NCBI RefSeq assembly: GCF_030704535.1
Contig: NC_081820.1
Location: 5,739,501 to 5,803,500 of the forward strand
DNA length: 64,000 bases
From: Vitis vinifera
Taxonomy: Eukaryota > Streptophyta > Magnoliopsida > Vitales > Vitaceae
Direction of reading: 5' to 3'
Below the pieces are notes generated by a model that ran no database searches, had not been told where the DNA came from, and saw only the letters and a program-made list of their open reading frames with translations. Both the position numbers and the translations under genes were made by a program. Below, one piece after another: positions 12,741-23,959 of the stretch (positions are counted from its first letter, which is position 1; every line of letters starts with the position of its first letter).

Positions 12741-13830
12741 GAAATGAGTGTGCGAGTTCTTCAAAAGAATTTGAAATCCTTCAAGATAGGTAGACTTGCA
12801 CACCCTTGTACAATTAGCACATTTGTCGTGTACACTTAGTGCAAATGCCTTGTACAATCGCAGAATTCCACATAGGTATAACTGAACGAGTGCTTAAGAG
12901 TGGGTAAACAATGTTTCCATTCTCATGGATCAGGGAAAATAAGGAAAAAAGTTGACCCTAATTTCGATTCATATTCATGATTAGTGGAGGAACTAATAGA
13001 ATGAATGAACATGGTGGACATCAAACAAAATGGATGCAATAGGTGTGTGGTCAAGGAATGTCCCCCATGATTGGAAATAGTAAATGAGTAAGTTCTTCAA
13101 AATCATTTCAAATCCCTTAAAATAGACACCCTTGTTCAGTCTTGTACAATTAGTATATTTACCTTGTACACTTTGTGTAAATGCCTTGTACAGTGGCAGA
13201 AAATCGACATAGCTATAAATGAATGAGTGCATATGGGTGGGTTAACGACATTCCAATGTCATGGCTAAGCGAAAAGGGGGAAAATGAAACCCAATTTAGG
13301 TACCTATTCATCATTACTATGGTATCTCATCCAATGAATGTGTACTAAAGGAAATGAGAAATGTCTATGAGGAATATCCCCCATCCTTAGAAAAGGGAAA
13401 TGAGCAAGCCAATTTTTCAAAATGATTTGAAATCCTTCAACATAAGTACCCTTATACACCCTTGTACAATAAGCACATTTATCTTGTACACTTACTATAA
13501 ATGCCTTGTATAATGGCAAAAATTTGACATAGCTACAACTGAATGAGTGTATATGGGTGGGCTAACCATGTTCCAATGTGATGCCTAAGGGAAAAGAGGG
13601 AAATGAAACTCAATATAGGTTTCTATTCATCATTAGTACGGGAGGTCATCCAATGAACATGTATGAAGTAATAAAATTGAATGAGATGACTGCGTGGTCA
13701 AGGAATGTGTGTGATGAATGTCTCTCATCCTTACAAAATGGAAATGATTTTAAATGGATTTGAAATCCTTTAAAATAGGTACCTTTGTACACCCTTGTAC
13801 ACTTAGTGTAAATTTCTTATACCGAGGAAG
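12740..13830 (+). repeat. Tandem array 1b, units of about 310-336 bp
   Basis: Three to four more units of the same repeat, with the CTTGTACACTTAGTGTAAATG landmark (diverged) near 12829, 13165, 13482 and 13795. Same orientation as array 1a. Confidence 0.85.
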
Positions 13831-14760
13831 AAATTCCATACAACTACTATTGAATATCTGCTCATACATCATGTTTGCAATGTTTTAGTTCATAAAATAA
13901 GGAAAAACTAAAGTATTAATTTCTTCCCCAACTACTAGTCATCATATTATTAATTTTCTATTCAAACATAAAGGAGTTTCAATCATACAATTAATGGGGT
14001 TGTGCTTTGGATCATAGCAAAAAAAATTTTACAAATATGAATATCACAATTCATCCCTAAACCTAATAAAAACACACTCAATCCTCCATAAACCTAGGTT
14101 GGAATTCTAGAAAATATACTTACCCCACAAAAGTACTCCAAAAAGTCATATACCCTATTTAGCATATTTTCATCTTCACAAGATGTTGCTAGGTCACTGC
14201 CATCATCATGGCCACACTTGTAGCCATTTTAAATCTTCATCAGATTTCTTCATTTTCTCTGTTTCGTGTGGTAAACCAACTTCACAATTATGACAACCAT
14301 CTTCTCTACTTTCAAGATACGTTTGATCTGAAGGATAGCTATTCTAGAGGAATTTCATCATCATAAAAGAATCTTCTTTCCCAAGCTCACCGTCTCTCTC
14401 CATCGACCATACCCATTTTTCTCTCTAGACGATTGACCCAGCAAGTAGATTCTAAAGTTGGATTTTTAAGACAGATGACATGCCATTTTTCCATTTCTGA
14501 GTTGCTCACAATCCTCAGTTGTTGAAGAAATGAATTGGGAGACATTGGAGTCAAGGGAGAGAAAGAGGTAGGGAGTGGTGACCGGCCTTTATTTCAAATT
14601 TTAAAGACTAGTGACACGGCATTTTTTATTTAACAAGTATGAAACTCATTAATTTAAAAGCCTCTGAGTTGGAAATTTGAAGGGTATATTGCTTTCTTCA
14701 TATTTTATATCCTCCCCATCAATTATACAACTTATATGGACCAAAGCTTAATTTTTGGGC
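13830..14760 (+). repeat. Spacer block X, second copy
   Basis: Second copy of the block at 11880-12740. It is somewhat longer, with an extra non-coding insert around 14200-14640 that includes short CT-rich runs. It ends near GGACCAAAGCTTAATTTTTG. No gene seen. Confidence 0.7.
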
Positions 14761-15062
14761 CCAATTGGATCCAAAACACAATTTTTCCTTGATTTAACAT
14801 TAGAGAGTCCTTAGCCTAGTCAATTGATTATAAGCTCTACCTTTGTTTGGTGCAATCATAAGTTTTGAAAAAGCTGACAACCATCTCTGTGTTGAAGCCA
14901 ACATATCATTCTAAAAGGGTGATATGTAAAAGGATCAAAATTTTAAAATGAATACTAAAATAAAATATAATAATTAGTATCTTTTTAAAAAATATATATA
15001 TATATTGAAACCATATTTGGAGAAGATCATTATAATCAAATAATCAAATACTTCTTAAAAAG

Positions 15063-15104
<42 letters not shown>

Positions 15105-16021
15105 TATTAAAATATAGTTAGAAAAACAATACTTGAACATGTTCCAAACTCAGAACAAATTTCAAAAGAAAAGTGAAACCATCAAAAATGACTTATTAAC
15201 ATGGAAACATAATCCCAAAAATACTGGCCATTACCATTTATAAATGGGGAAATTTCTAGCTTTGAACAAAAAAATAGAAAATAAAAGATCAAATGTTACA
15301 AACATTTTCAGGGGTAATTTAGTATTTTTAACTATGAAATTATTATTTTTGTTTAACTATATATTTAAAAAATAGTTTTAAAAACAGTTTTCAAAAAATA
15401 TTTTATAGAAAGTAAAATATGAAAAATAGTTTGCTCATTTTATTTTCCATAGGTCTTTAATTTAAAATTTTTTTATTACAATGTTAAATTTTTTAGTGAT
15501 TTAATAATGTTGATAATATTTCTCTTTCCACGAGTAGAAGTGGGTGAATTAGCTCCTTTATTTTTTATTTTTGGAAACTAACATTTTAATCTTGTAAAGA
15601 AAAGTAATTATGTTAACTTATAGATGTGAATATATTAATTTATATTGAAATTAACTTGAAGAAAAAAGAAAAAAAAATTTAAAAATTTGGATATAAAAAA
15701 ATAATTAGCAAACTCTCACATTTGATTTATGAAATTAAAAAAAAATTATAATTTCTATTTAGTTTTAACAAGTAACGAAAATATTAAGATACTGTAATGG
15801 TATCTATTGAAGTTCAAATTTGGATTGTTGAAAATATATATATAATAAGATTTAAATCGTTAAATGAGGATACAAACAAATAGAATCAAAGTATAAGGAT
15901 ACAAATAAATTATATTAGAATACAAACAATAATATTTGAAAATGTTTATTACAAACAATTAAATTACTTGATCAGTGGTATTTTTTTCTATATCTAAAAG
16001 AAAAAAAAAAAAAAAGGTATT
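14761..16021. other. AT-rich non-coding spacer with (AT)18 at 15065-15100
   Basis: Low-complexity AT-rich DNA with no supported frame. A perfect AT dinucleotide run of 36 bases lies at 15065-15100, a possible microsatellite, and a shorter AT run just upstream at 14993-15004. Confidence 0.7.
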
Positions 16022-16190
16022 GTGGACCCTAGGTTTTGCACGATACGTTCTCACTCGATGACGCAACTTATTTTTTTTCATTTGGTAAAAAATATTTTTT
16101 TTATTTGATAAAAAATATCATTTTTAAAAAAGACTTGAAATCGTCATTTATTTTTGCTTTATTTTTAAAGGGTGACAGTGTATTTTTGTC
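16022..16190 (+). mobile_element. 5' end fragment of an LTR related to the solo LTR at 60.5 kb
   Basis: The stretch begins TTGTGGACCCTAGG and continues with CTCACTCGATGACG, then GACTTGAAATCGTCA, then ATTTATTTTTGCTTTATTTTTAAAGGG. These align in order with the start of the LTR at 60489/60599 (TGTGGACCC, CCCACTCGATGGCG, GACTTGGAGTCGCCA, TTTTTAAAGGG). Only the first roughly 170 bases are recognisable, so this is an old truncated copy. Confidence 0.6.
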
Positions 16191-16500
16191 ACACATGACA
16201 TGCAACTCTGGACACTTATGGAGGCCATCTCCCACTCCTCCAAACAAAAACAACAAAAAAACACCAACTCCTCTTAGGTCGAAAGAGGGGTCTACAAGTA
16301 TATTTCTTTAGCCAACAAGTAAATATCATTTTTAGTCGATCATGGATAGAGGCATCCACGAGAGGCTAATGTTTGTCCTTGCTCTATATCTCCCACGTGG
16401 AGCTTAGGGGGAGGGAGGCGACAAGTGTGTGATGCCCAAGCAAACATGATCTCAATGGCTCGACCTAATGGTTTGAAGCATAACTTGCATTTAAAGATTC
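16191..16500. other. Spacer left of duplicated block A
   Basis: Non-coding. Contains CCTCCAAACAAAAACAAC and a short GC-richer stretch (16380-16430). Nothing recognised. Confidence 0.5.
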
Positions 16501-16739
16501 AATGATTTATGAAATTATGTAATTCACACTAAAAATTAGTTAAAGCATGGATTTAAGGTCCTCAACTTTTGCATAATTAATAATAAGAATATAAAATATA
16601 AAAGATAAAAATATCCTTAAAAAGGAAATCATGCTTATTGCTTATCAAACATTATGAATAAACGAATCGATAAATTGAATACTAGGGAATTAAAGAATAA
16701 CCAAATTAACCATAACGCTTGACTTTCTTCTAAGGCCCT

Positions 16740-17576
16740 TCAACTTATGAGCCGAGAATATCCAATCCAAGGATGGGGTGATAACGGGGTTAACGGAGGC
16801 AAATGGAATGCCCCTTCCATGTCTCTCTCCTCCCAAACGGTCCTCCAACTTGACGGCGTTAGCGGACTCGCCTCCAAAACATTAGCCGCCTCCGCCACCA
16901 CGGGGCTGTCAGAAGCCGGTGGGGCTTCTTCTTGCTTTAAAACCTTGATCTCCGGTTGTTCCCTCTCTTCACTTTCGCTTTCTCTCTCCCTTTTCCGGAT
17001 GGAAGTCGCCGGTGGGTCAGAATCCGACCAATTCCCTGCTTCAAGAGGAAAATTAAGAACAGCTTTGGAGCCACGCATTTTGAAAGCAGCTCGATCATAA
17101 GCTCTGGCGGCTTCAATGGCTGTCTCGAAGGTTCCAAGCCAAACCCTAGATCCTCTCCGATTCGGGTCTCGAATCTCAGCCGCGAATTTTCCCCAAGGCC
17201 GGCGGCGTACTCCTCGATAGTGCCTTCTCTCGCCGGAATCTAACGAGGACGAAGTGTGAGAAATGGGTGGCGGAGGAAGGGAGATGCTGAGTGGGGGCCG
17301 CCGATGACTCAATCTGGAAGGTTTTGGGGATTCGGTTTGAAACTGGAAAACGGCAGATGGAGAAGAGGTAGAGCAGTCGAAGAGAAAAGCGTTGCTTTCA
17401 TCTTCATGGAGTTTCGGGTACTCGGAAACTTGAATAATATCATCCGTAGAAACACTTGAATCAGAGGCCGAAGATCGTAACGAATGACTTGCATGAGAGA
17501 CGAAGGTTTCCATAGAATCAAAGTCGGAGAGGAGGAGTTGGTGGATGAGTTGCAGTGATGAAGCTTCTTCTCCCAT
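16740..17576 (-). CDS. Group IX AP2/ERF transcription factor (ERF5/ERF6-like), intact, 278 aa
   Basis: Nuclear DNA-binding regulator. The single AP2/ERF domain at about residues 119-177 has [18 protein letters not shown], the WLGTF element and the [12 protein letters not shown] helix. It carries the Ala and Asp typical of ERF (not DREB) proteins that bind GCC boxes. N-terminal residues 7-19 ([13 protein letters not shown]) and the C-terminal LTPSSW, KVLKQEE and LPPLTPLSP motifs fit group IX members of the ERF5/ERF6 type. In Arabidopsis ERF6 similar C-terminal SP sites are MAP-kinase targets; phosphorylation here is inference. Single exon. The start fits the conserved N-terminus and a TATA box about 130 bp upstream. 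It differs from the copy at 25557-26393 at seven residues (Q13H, T24S, S61I, H107D, P219S, A221D, E254D), none in the AP2 domain. Confidence 0.95.
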   Translation of the reverse strand: MGEEASSLQLIHQLLLSDFDSMETFVSHASHSLRSSASDSSVSTDDIIQVSEYPKLHEDESNAFLFDCSTSSPSAVFQFQTESPKPSRLSHRRPPLSISLPPPPISHTSSSLDSGERRHYRGVRRRPWGKFAAEIRDPNRRGSRVWLGTFETAIEAARAYDRAAFKMRGSKAVLNFPLEAGNWSDSDPPATSIRKRERESESEEREQPEIKVLKQEEAPPASDSPVVAEAANVLEASPLTPSSWRTVWEERDMEGAFHLPPLTPLSPHPWIGYSRLIS

Positions 17577-17705
17577 GATTGGAGATGAGCAGTGAGGAAT
17601 AGTCTAGGGTTGAAAGTCGAAACAAGGTGAGAAAGAGAGAGAGAGTAGGGGGAAGAGAAGTGAGTGAGTGAAGCTCTGTGCATCAAGTATGAGGTTGTTG
17701 TGGCG

Positions 17706-17714
17706 TATATATAG
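17706..17714 (-). promoter_or_regulatory. TATA box of the ERF gene at 16740-17576
   Basis: CTATATATA on the minus strand, about 130 bp upstream of the ATG, leaving a 5' leader of about 100 bases with GA/CT-rich repeats. The same box is conserved at the duplicated gene. Confidence 0.65.
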
Positions 17715-17780
17715 ACACATATATGGGGAAAGGAGGTTTCAGATGAGGTTCCTGGTTAGTTCAAAGAATGTTCTGTACAT

Positions 17781-17787
17781 GGCGGCT
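17781..17787 (-). promoter_or_regulatory. GCC box (AGCCGCC) upstream of ERF gene
   Basis: AGCCGCC on the minus strand about 70 bp upstream of the TATA box. AGCCGCC is the established ERF binding core, so feedback or cross-regulation by ERF proteins is possible. The site is kept in the duplicate at 26598-26604. Confidence 0.5.
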
Positions 17788-17879
17788 GATTTGTGGTTGG
17801 ATGGGGTGCTTCATTTTAAATCTAGGCAATGCCTTGAATGTTACTCAAGTCGGATAAGGACACTTTATTATTTGGATTA

Positions 17880-20290
17880 CCACTATATATATATATATAT
17901 ATATTCTCTCATGATTATAATTAATTTACATCCTAAAATTGAAGATGCTAATAGGTTAAAGAGGATAAGATGAGCAAGGGGAAAAGAAGATAGTTATATA
18001 AATGAACCTTGTTTCGAGAAAATGCCCACTGAGGTATAAGAGAGGATTCAATAGGGGAGGAGTTGTTATTCTTTTTTATTGGAATAAGATATTTATGAAG
18101 TTTCATTGATTTATTTATTTTTCTAAACATTTTCATTTTATAGGTTTTTTTGTTTTTTCTAGAGTTAATAAATATGACAACAGAGTGGATATACGATTGA
18201 TTGCCCATTAAAAAAATTAAATTGGGTGCATTTCTCATTCCTGTCCTATCCCTTTTCGTTTAATTTTTTTTTGAAAATTTTTTAAAATTCTTTTTAAAAT
18301 ATTATTTTAAAAATTATTTTAATTACATTAAAATAAATATATTTTATAAATAATTAAAATATTATAATTTTAAAAATTATTTATTGAAAATTATATTATT
18401 ATTATTATAATATATTAAAAATAGAAAAATAAAAATTAAATTAAATTAATTTTATATATAATCTAGGCAAGATAGGATCGGATAATACAAAGCAATACCT
18501 TAATGACTCTCCAGTTTAAAAATTTAAATAAATAATTTTTTTTTAATTCATTTATTTAAATTTTAAACTTATCTCATTAAGAATGAAGTTGATACCAAAA
18601 AAACTCACTCTATTGTCGTCTCTAAGAGTTAACAAATTTATAAGCCTTAAATATTGATTTCTTATTAAAGTTGATTAGCCATAATAGACTAAAGGTTACT
18701 CCACATGGCAATTGGAGCAATGGATTTCTTTTAGGAAGGAAAAAGCCATTTCTTGCAATAAATTTCTTTTGGGGGAAAAGATCTGAAAGTATCAATGTAG
18801 GGGTTTTGTTGACGAGTCTAGATATATTAATGAATGTACGGTTTTTGTTTACGAGTCCAGGCATAAGAATTTCATTTCTAATAAACGAGTAAGAAAATAT
18901 ATGAAATTTAACTATCACATACCTTTATGGGGTTCAGGACAAGACAAGGATTTAATGCAGTAGTAATGTATTTTTAAAAATATTTTTTAAAATACTGTAA
19001 CATAAAAAATATTCTAAAATTATAATATTTTTCAATTTCAAGTAGAATTCATCTTTTGAAAAGATGAGTTCAATAAAAAAAAAAATAGGATAACAAAAAA
19101 AAAAAAGAATTTGTCTTTTAAAAATATGAATTCAGTACAAAATGTGAATTCATATTTTGAAAAAGTTGAATTCAGTATAAAAAGTAAATTCGTCTTTTAA
19201 AAAAAATGATTTTAGTGTTAAAAAAAAAAGTAATAAAAAATATTGTATTTTGTGTAATTATTTTTTAAACCACTGGATTGAGGTGGAGTAACCTTTTTCT
19301 ACCATTATTCTAGTTTTGTTTTCATGATTTCCCATAAAATGTCAACATTATACATTTTAAGTTGGGGGAAAGGTCATAACTAACCTCTAAAATTTTAAAA
19401 ACTTTTGCTTTATTGTCAAGGATGTCACTTTGTTTTGTTTTTATTATTGAAATTTTTTCATAAATCACTCTATTTATAGAATATTTTTGATGCTATGAGA
19501 GGTTAGCTATCTTGATTTTGATATGAATTCATTTACTTTAATATACAAAAGCTTTGTTTGGTTTGCTTTAGCTAGACATCTTTATAACATACTAAGTGAA
19601 ATACTTCAAATATATGGATCCATTGGCAAGCAATGAAATTGATACTTTGATACTTGAAAGGAACATCACATGTTAGTTTAGTATATGATAAAATCAGCGA
19701 TGTCTCTTGACAATTCTTCGTTATGTTAATTCTAACCATTTTGGAGATTTGGTAAGGTCTATAATATGTATATTCACTTTATATGGTAAGTGTTATTAGC
19801 TAGAAAGCAACCTTGTAATTTATAATTGTTTTGTCAACAATTGAAGTAGAATACATGGTAATCACATAAGTAGTAAAAGAAGTTATTTGACAGTGTTTGA
19901 TTGTCGATTTAAGCTTATAATAAGGGTTGATTGTTGTGTATGGTTATGGTCAAAGTGTTTATACATTTGATCAAAAAATCATATGTTCCATGAGATAACC
20001 AAACATATTGATATCCAAATGCATTTTATTGGGGATGTTATTGCACAGGATGCTATTGTAATTATAAAAAAAAAAATCCCTACAATGGATATTCTAATAG
20101 GCATGATGACTAAAATCATTTCTACAATCAAGTTTAAGTATTACTTTTGGACTTAATTAGTGTTAGCAATAATTTTGGAGAAACAACAGTCAAGCAAGAA
20201 AACTTATACATAATTAAAAGAATAAACAAATTCAATAACATTAATTTATGAAATAAATCAACTCCATCAAACTTCAATTGCCGGTGAGAA
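17880..20290. other. Intergenic DNA between the two ERFs of block A
   Basis: No gene recognised. It begins with a TA repeat (17884-17902), is mostly AT-rich, and aligns with 26700-28998 of block B. Short frames around 18620-18920 are present in both copies but diverge without frame conservation. Confidence 0.6.
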
Positions 20291-20335
20291 CTCTCATTCA
20301 ACTATAAGTTGAGAATACGCTGTCCAATGATGGGG

Positions 20336-21130
20336 TCATGATGGCGTTAACGGTGGCAAATTGAATACTCCCTTCATCTCTCTCTCTTCCCACACAGCTC
20401 TCCAACTCGACGGCGTTAATGGACTGATCCCCAAAACACTTGCTGCCGCCGCTGTGCTGTCAGATTTCGGAAACTCCACTTCTTCTTGCTTTAAAACCTT
20501 TATCTCCACCTGTTCTCTCACTTCGGTCTCACAATCTCTCTCCCTTTTACGGCCGGATGTGGCCGGTGGGTCAGAACCCGACCAATTCCCTGCTTCAAGG
20601 GGGAAATTGAGAATAGCTTTGGAACCACGCATCTTGAAAGCTGCTCGATCATAAGCCCTGGCGGCTTCAATGGGTGTCTCGAAGGTCCCCAGCCATACCC
20701 TCGATCCTCTCCGATTTGAGTCCCGAATCTCCGCCGCGAATTTCCCCCATGGCCTTCGCCTGACCCCTCTATAGTGCCTGATCTCGCCGGCAACTGGCGC
20801 CGATGAGGGCTGAGAAGTGGGTGGCGGAGGAACTGAGATGCTGAGTGGGGGTCGCCGTTGACTTAATGTGGAAGTTTTTTGGGATTTGGTTTCAAACTGG
20901 AAGACCCCAGATGGAGCAGAGGTAGAGCGGTGGAGGAAAAAAGAGTTATTTTCATGTTCATTGGGTTTCAAGTAATCAGAGACTTGAACAATATGTGAGG
21001 TGGAAACGCTTGATTCAGAAGTTGAAGCTTGCGATGCTTCACCTACATCAGAAACGATGGTTTCCACACATTCAAAGTCGGAGAGGAGTTGCTGGTGGAC
21101 GAGTTGAAATGATGAAACTTTATCTGCCAT
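20336..21130 (-). CDS. Group IX AP2/ERF transcription factor, C-terminally truncated, 264 aa
   Basis: Start taken at 21130 ([20 protein letters not shown]), which aligns with the sister genes; the frame stays open upstream but that part is leader and promoter. AP2/ERF domain at about residues 119-177 with [18 protein letters not shown] and WLGTF. Position 153 is Pro (FETPIEAA) where the four other ERFs of the window have Ala, at the start of the domain's helix. The C-terminus keeps KVLKQEE, LTPSSW and LPPLTPS and then stops at TGA (20336-20338). In the sister copy the codon is TCA and 14 more residues follow, starting SPLHW. The truncation removes the second proline-directed site of the presumed MAP-kinase motif. 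The protein could still bind DNA, but both changes make reduced or altered function likely. Single exon, same strand as the ERF at 16740. Confidence 0.85.
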   Translation of the reverse strand: MADKVSSFQLVHQQLLSDFECVETIVSDVGEASQASTSESSVSTSHIVQVSDYLKPNEHENNSFFLHRSTSAPSGVFQFETKSQKTSTLSQRRPPLSISVPPPPTSQPSSAPVAGEIRHYRGVRRRPWGKFAAEIRDSNRRGSRVWLGTFETPIEAARAYDRAAFKMRGSKAILNFPLEAGNWSGSDPPATSGRKRERDCETEVREQVEIKVLKQEEVEFPKSDSTAAAASVLGISPLTPSSWRAVWEEREMKGVFNLPPLTPS

Positions 21131-21200
21131 GTTGGAGATAAATCCCAGTGAGAGAGAGAGAGAGCTGGAAGTAGTGAAGAGGAGTGAGTGTGGTGGAGTT

Positions 21201-21208
21201 CTATATGC
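21201..21208 (-). promoter_or_regulatory. Possible TATA box of truncated ERF
   Basis: GCATATAG on the minus strand about 70 bp upstream of the ATG. It is weaker than the box of the sister genes and is also present at the dead copy in block B. Confidence 0.3.
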
Positions 21209-21899
21209 ACAAGAGAATGTCGTAGAAAAACAGATATGGAAAGACGAGGTTTCGGTCGAGGTTTCTGGGTCAGAGGGAAGAATCTTCAATTCAATAATTG
21301 TGGAGTCGAGAAACTGGGTGGGGTTTGTCTGTATGTGCTTTACTTGTGGAGGCTCCATCAGACATAGTTGAGTTGTTTCTAGGACATTTCTTCTTACGTG
21401 TATGCCATTCCTCCAATAGAAATTAAACAAATAAACCATTTTCTTATGGACTATGTCACATTCACCACTATTTTATCACTAATACTATTTTAGTAACATG
21501 TTTATATGGAATGTGAGAATAAAATATAATGAAAAGTTATTTCTATTTACTTGTATAAATTTTATTGTTTGCTAATTATTATTTATTATCTATCCAAAGT
21601 GATAAAAATGATGGTAAAAATAAAAATATTATCAGTACTTTTCACTTCTTATTAGACTTTATTCTACATAAATTAAGATCGGCAATTTTCTTATCCAAAT
21701 ATGTTTGTGGCACAATTTGAAATTTTATAATAAGACCTTTTCTTTTTTAAATATTACCTAAGTTTAAACATATATATTACAATTTTTTTAATAAAAAATT
21801 ATGTGTATCATGAGTTCATACCTTATTTTAACTATATCTTACGTAAATAAAAACTTTTAATTACATTATTAGTTTTTCTCATTCCTTCGATTTCTTTTT

Positions 21900-22310
21900 G
21901 TAGTTGGGGAGGAAGGATGTTTGGACATAATATACAATATACATCTTGTAAGTGCTAAAATCAATCTAAACATGCTCAAAAAGCATATATTACTAATGTA
22001 ATCATGCTCAAAACCTTAATAATACATATCAAATGCAAACAAAGGAAGAACCAAAACATACCTCCAACCATTGATGGTTTGGGAATCCGAAAATCAAATT
22101 TGATATTTAGATGGGTTGAGGTGTTCTAAACTCTTAATCAATCTTAAATCAATAGTGTATATATGTCCGAATAGAGATTGGAGGCTTAGGGGCCTAACCA
22201 CAAGAGCTATATTTATGACAATCAGGAGCCATTTAGGAAAGTGTAACATTGTTCCCAGAATTGATGGAATATTATAGGTCAAATTTCGTTTAGGAAAATC
22301 TAACATTCTC
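21900..22310 (-). mobile_element. Possible copia-type LTR fragment
   Basis: On the minus strand a purine-rich TTGGGAGAA is followed by TGTTAGATTTTCC at about 22306. A TTGGGAGAATG-like tract just before a TGTTAG start is common at the 3' LTR border of plant copia elements. The downstream part (CTTGTGGTTAGGCCCCTAAG and TTCTTCCTTTGTTTGC) looks LTR-like. No coding part or second LTR is visible. Confidence 0.35.
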
Positions 22311-22389
22311 CCAATTGGTCCATATATTCCATCATTTACCATAGTAAGAAACAAAATACACAAATCATGGGATAGTTCTCTAAAATGAT

Positions 22390-23380
22390 GAGGAATATTC
22401 CTCACACACATTGTTTGATCACATACTCATCTCATGCATTTTTTTGACCTCATATATGTTCATTCCATTACCTACCCCATTAATGATGGATAGGAACATA
22501 TATTTGGGTTCAATTTTGTTTTTATTCTTTTTCCTGAGCCATGACAATGGAAACATGGTTAACCCACCCATATGCCCACATTGCATTAAAGGTCTATGGA
22601 ATTTGTGCAAGTGTACAGGGTAAATGTACTAACTGTACAAGGATGTACAAGACTAACTTCCTTGAAAGATTTCAAATGATTTTGAAAAACTCATTCTCTC
22701 ATTTCCCTTTTCCAAGGATAGGGGACATTCCTCACACACATTACTTGATCACGCACTCATCTCATGCATTTTATTTATCTCGTACATGTTCAGTCGATTA
22801 CATACCCCACTAATGATGAATAGGAACTAATATTGGGTTCAATTTTTCCTTTTTTACCTTGATCCATGATAATGGAAACATGGTTAACCCACTTATATGC
22901 ACACATTTAGTTTTACCTCTGTTGAATTTCTACCATTATACAAGACATTTACACTAAGTGTACACGGAAAATGTGTGAGGTGTACAAGGGTACCTATCTT
23001 GAAGGATTTCAAAGGATTTTGAAAACTCGCTCGATCATTTCCCTTTTCCAAGGATGGGGCACATTCCTCACACACATTGTTTGATCACATACTCATCCCA
23101 TAGATTTATTTGAACTTGTACATATTCATTCAATAAACTACCTCACTAATGATGAATAGGAATCTAAATTGGGTTCAATTTTCTACCTTTTCCCCGAACC
23201 ATGACAATGGAAACATGGTTAACTCAACCATATGCACAAATTTCATTATACGTCTATAGAATTTGTGCAAGTGTACAAGGTATTTACACTAAGTGTACAA
23301 GTTAAATGTGTTAAATGTACAAGGGTGTACAAAGGTACCTATCGTGAAGGATTTTAAAGGATTTTGAAAATTGGCTTGAC
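22390..23380 (-). repeat. Tandem array 2, inverted relative to array 1
   Basis: About three units of the same repeat as at 10.4-13.8 kb but on the minus strand. CATTTACACTAAGTGTACA (the reverse of the array 1 landmark) recurs near 22948 and 23283, with a degenerate unit near 22615. Period about 335 bp. Short frames here are repeat shadows. Confidence 0.85.
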
Positions 23381-23837
23381 TCTTATTTTTAAATTTCATC
23401 ATCCAAAATTTGTGACTCCATGTTTTGTTTTTCATTGTTTTAGCAATGTTATTTGTTTGTACATTTGAATAAGTTATGAAAGGGGAATAACCAGGGTACC
23501 ATTGCATGGAAGATACGTAATAACAACTTCAAGATGACTAGTCTTGATGAAAAACAACAACAAATGCAACGTCTAACTTAATCGTACCACGATTGAGCAT
23601 AACTAAAAGAACTTTTGAACAGAAAATATGATTATGAATGTTACAACACATCCCAATGCAAAAGAAGTAATGAAATGTGATTTCCGATCTTTGATCTTTT
23701 TTAATTCTTAGTCTTCTACTAGTTTCTTAATATCTTGATTAACCTTTTCAAACCTAGACGATTCAATAGGTGTTTTAGGTTTTTTTCCACCGAGGCTCAT
23801 ACATTACCCAGGCCGATACAACCTCATGATGTGTTTT

Positions 23838-23959
23838 TTTTATGATTTCTAAACATTACCCTTGTAACCAATAATTTGAGTTTGGCTTTCAAGCCAAGTT
23901 CTGTACACACCTCATCTCCTCCCAACAAAAACAACATAGAACTTGTATTCGTTTGCCAT
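23838..23959 (-). pseudogene. Viroplasmin-like fragment, second copy, dead
   Basis: From an ATG at 23959 the minus strand reads MANEYKFYVVFVGRR, then a stop, then GVYRTWLESQTQIIGYKGNV and further stops. It aligns with the N-terminal half of the frame at 9835-10002. The stop replaces the Pro of GRRPG, and the C-terminal half is missing or unrecognisable. Confidence 0.65.

Larger units (their letters stand above)
16501..21780. repeat. Segmental duplication block A (two ERF genes)
   Basis: From AATGATTTATGAAATTA at 16501 to about 21780 the sequence is collinear with 25320-31165. Both copies carry two minus-strand ERF genes in the same order with largely alignable intergenic DNA (for example the shared TTAGCCATAATAGACTAAAG and ATGTTCCATGAGA segments). 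Block B is longer mainly because of an insertion of about 685 bp at 28998-29683. Confidence 0.9.

Noticed and set aside
10593..13763. Multiple short ORFs at 10.6-13.8 kb and 22.1-23.5 kb with shared YKAFTLSVQ wording
   Set aside because: They recur once per 335-bp repeat unit and have no start or frame conservation beyond the repeat.
16747..17459. Plus-strand and other-frame ORFs overlapping the ERF genes (also at 20361-20793, 25564-26060, 29875-30297, 50065-50542)
   Set aside because: They are shadows of the conserved ERF coding frames; their sequence follows the AP2 gene and has no family resemblance.
21131..21439. 103-codon N-terminal extension of the ERF at 20336-21130
   Set aside because: The frame stays open upstream by chance. 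The conserved N-terminus starts at MADK, and the upstream region contains leader and promoter-like sequence.
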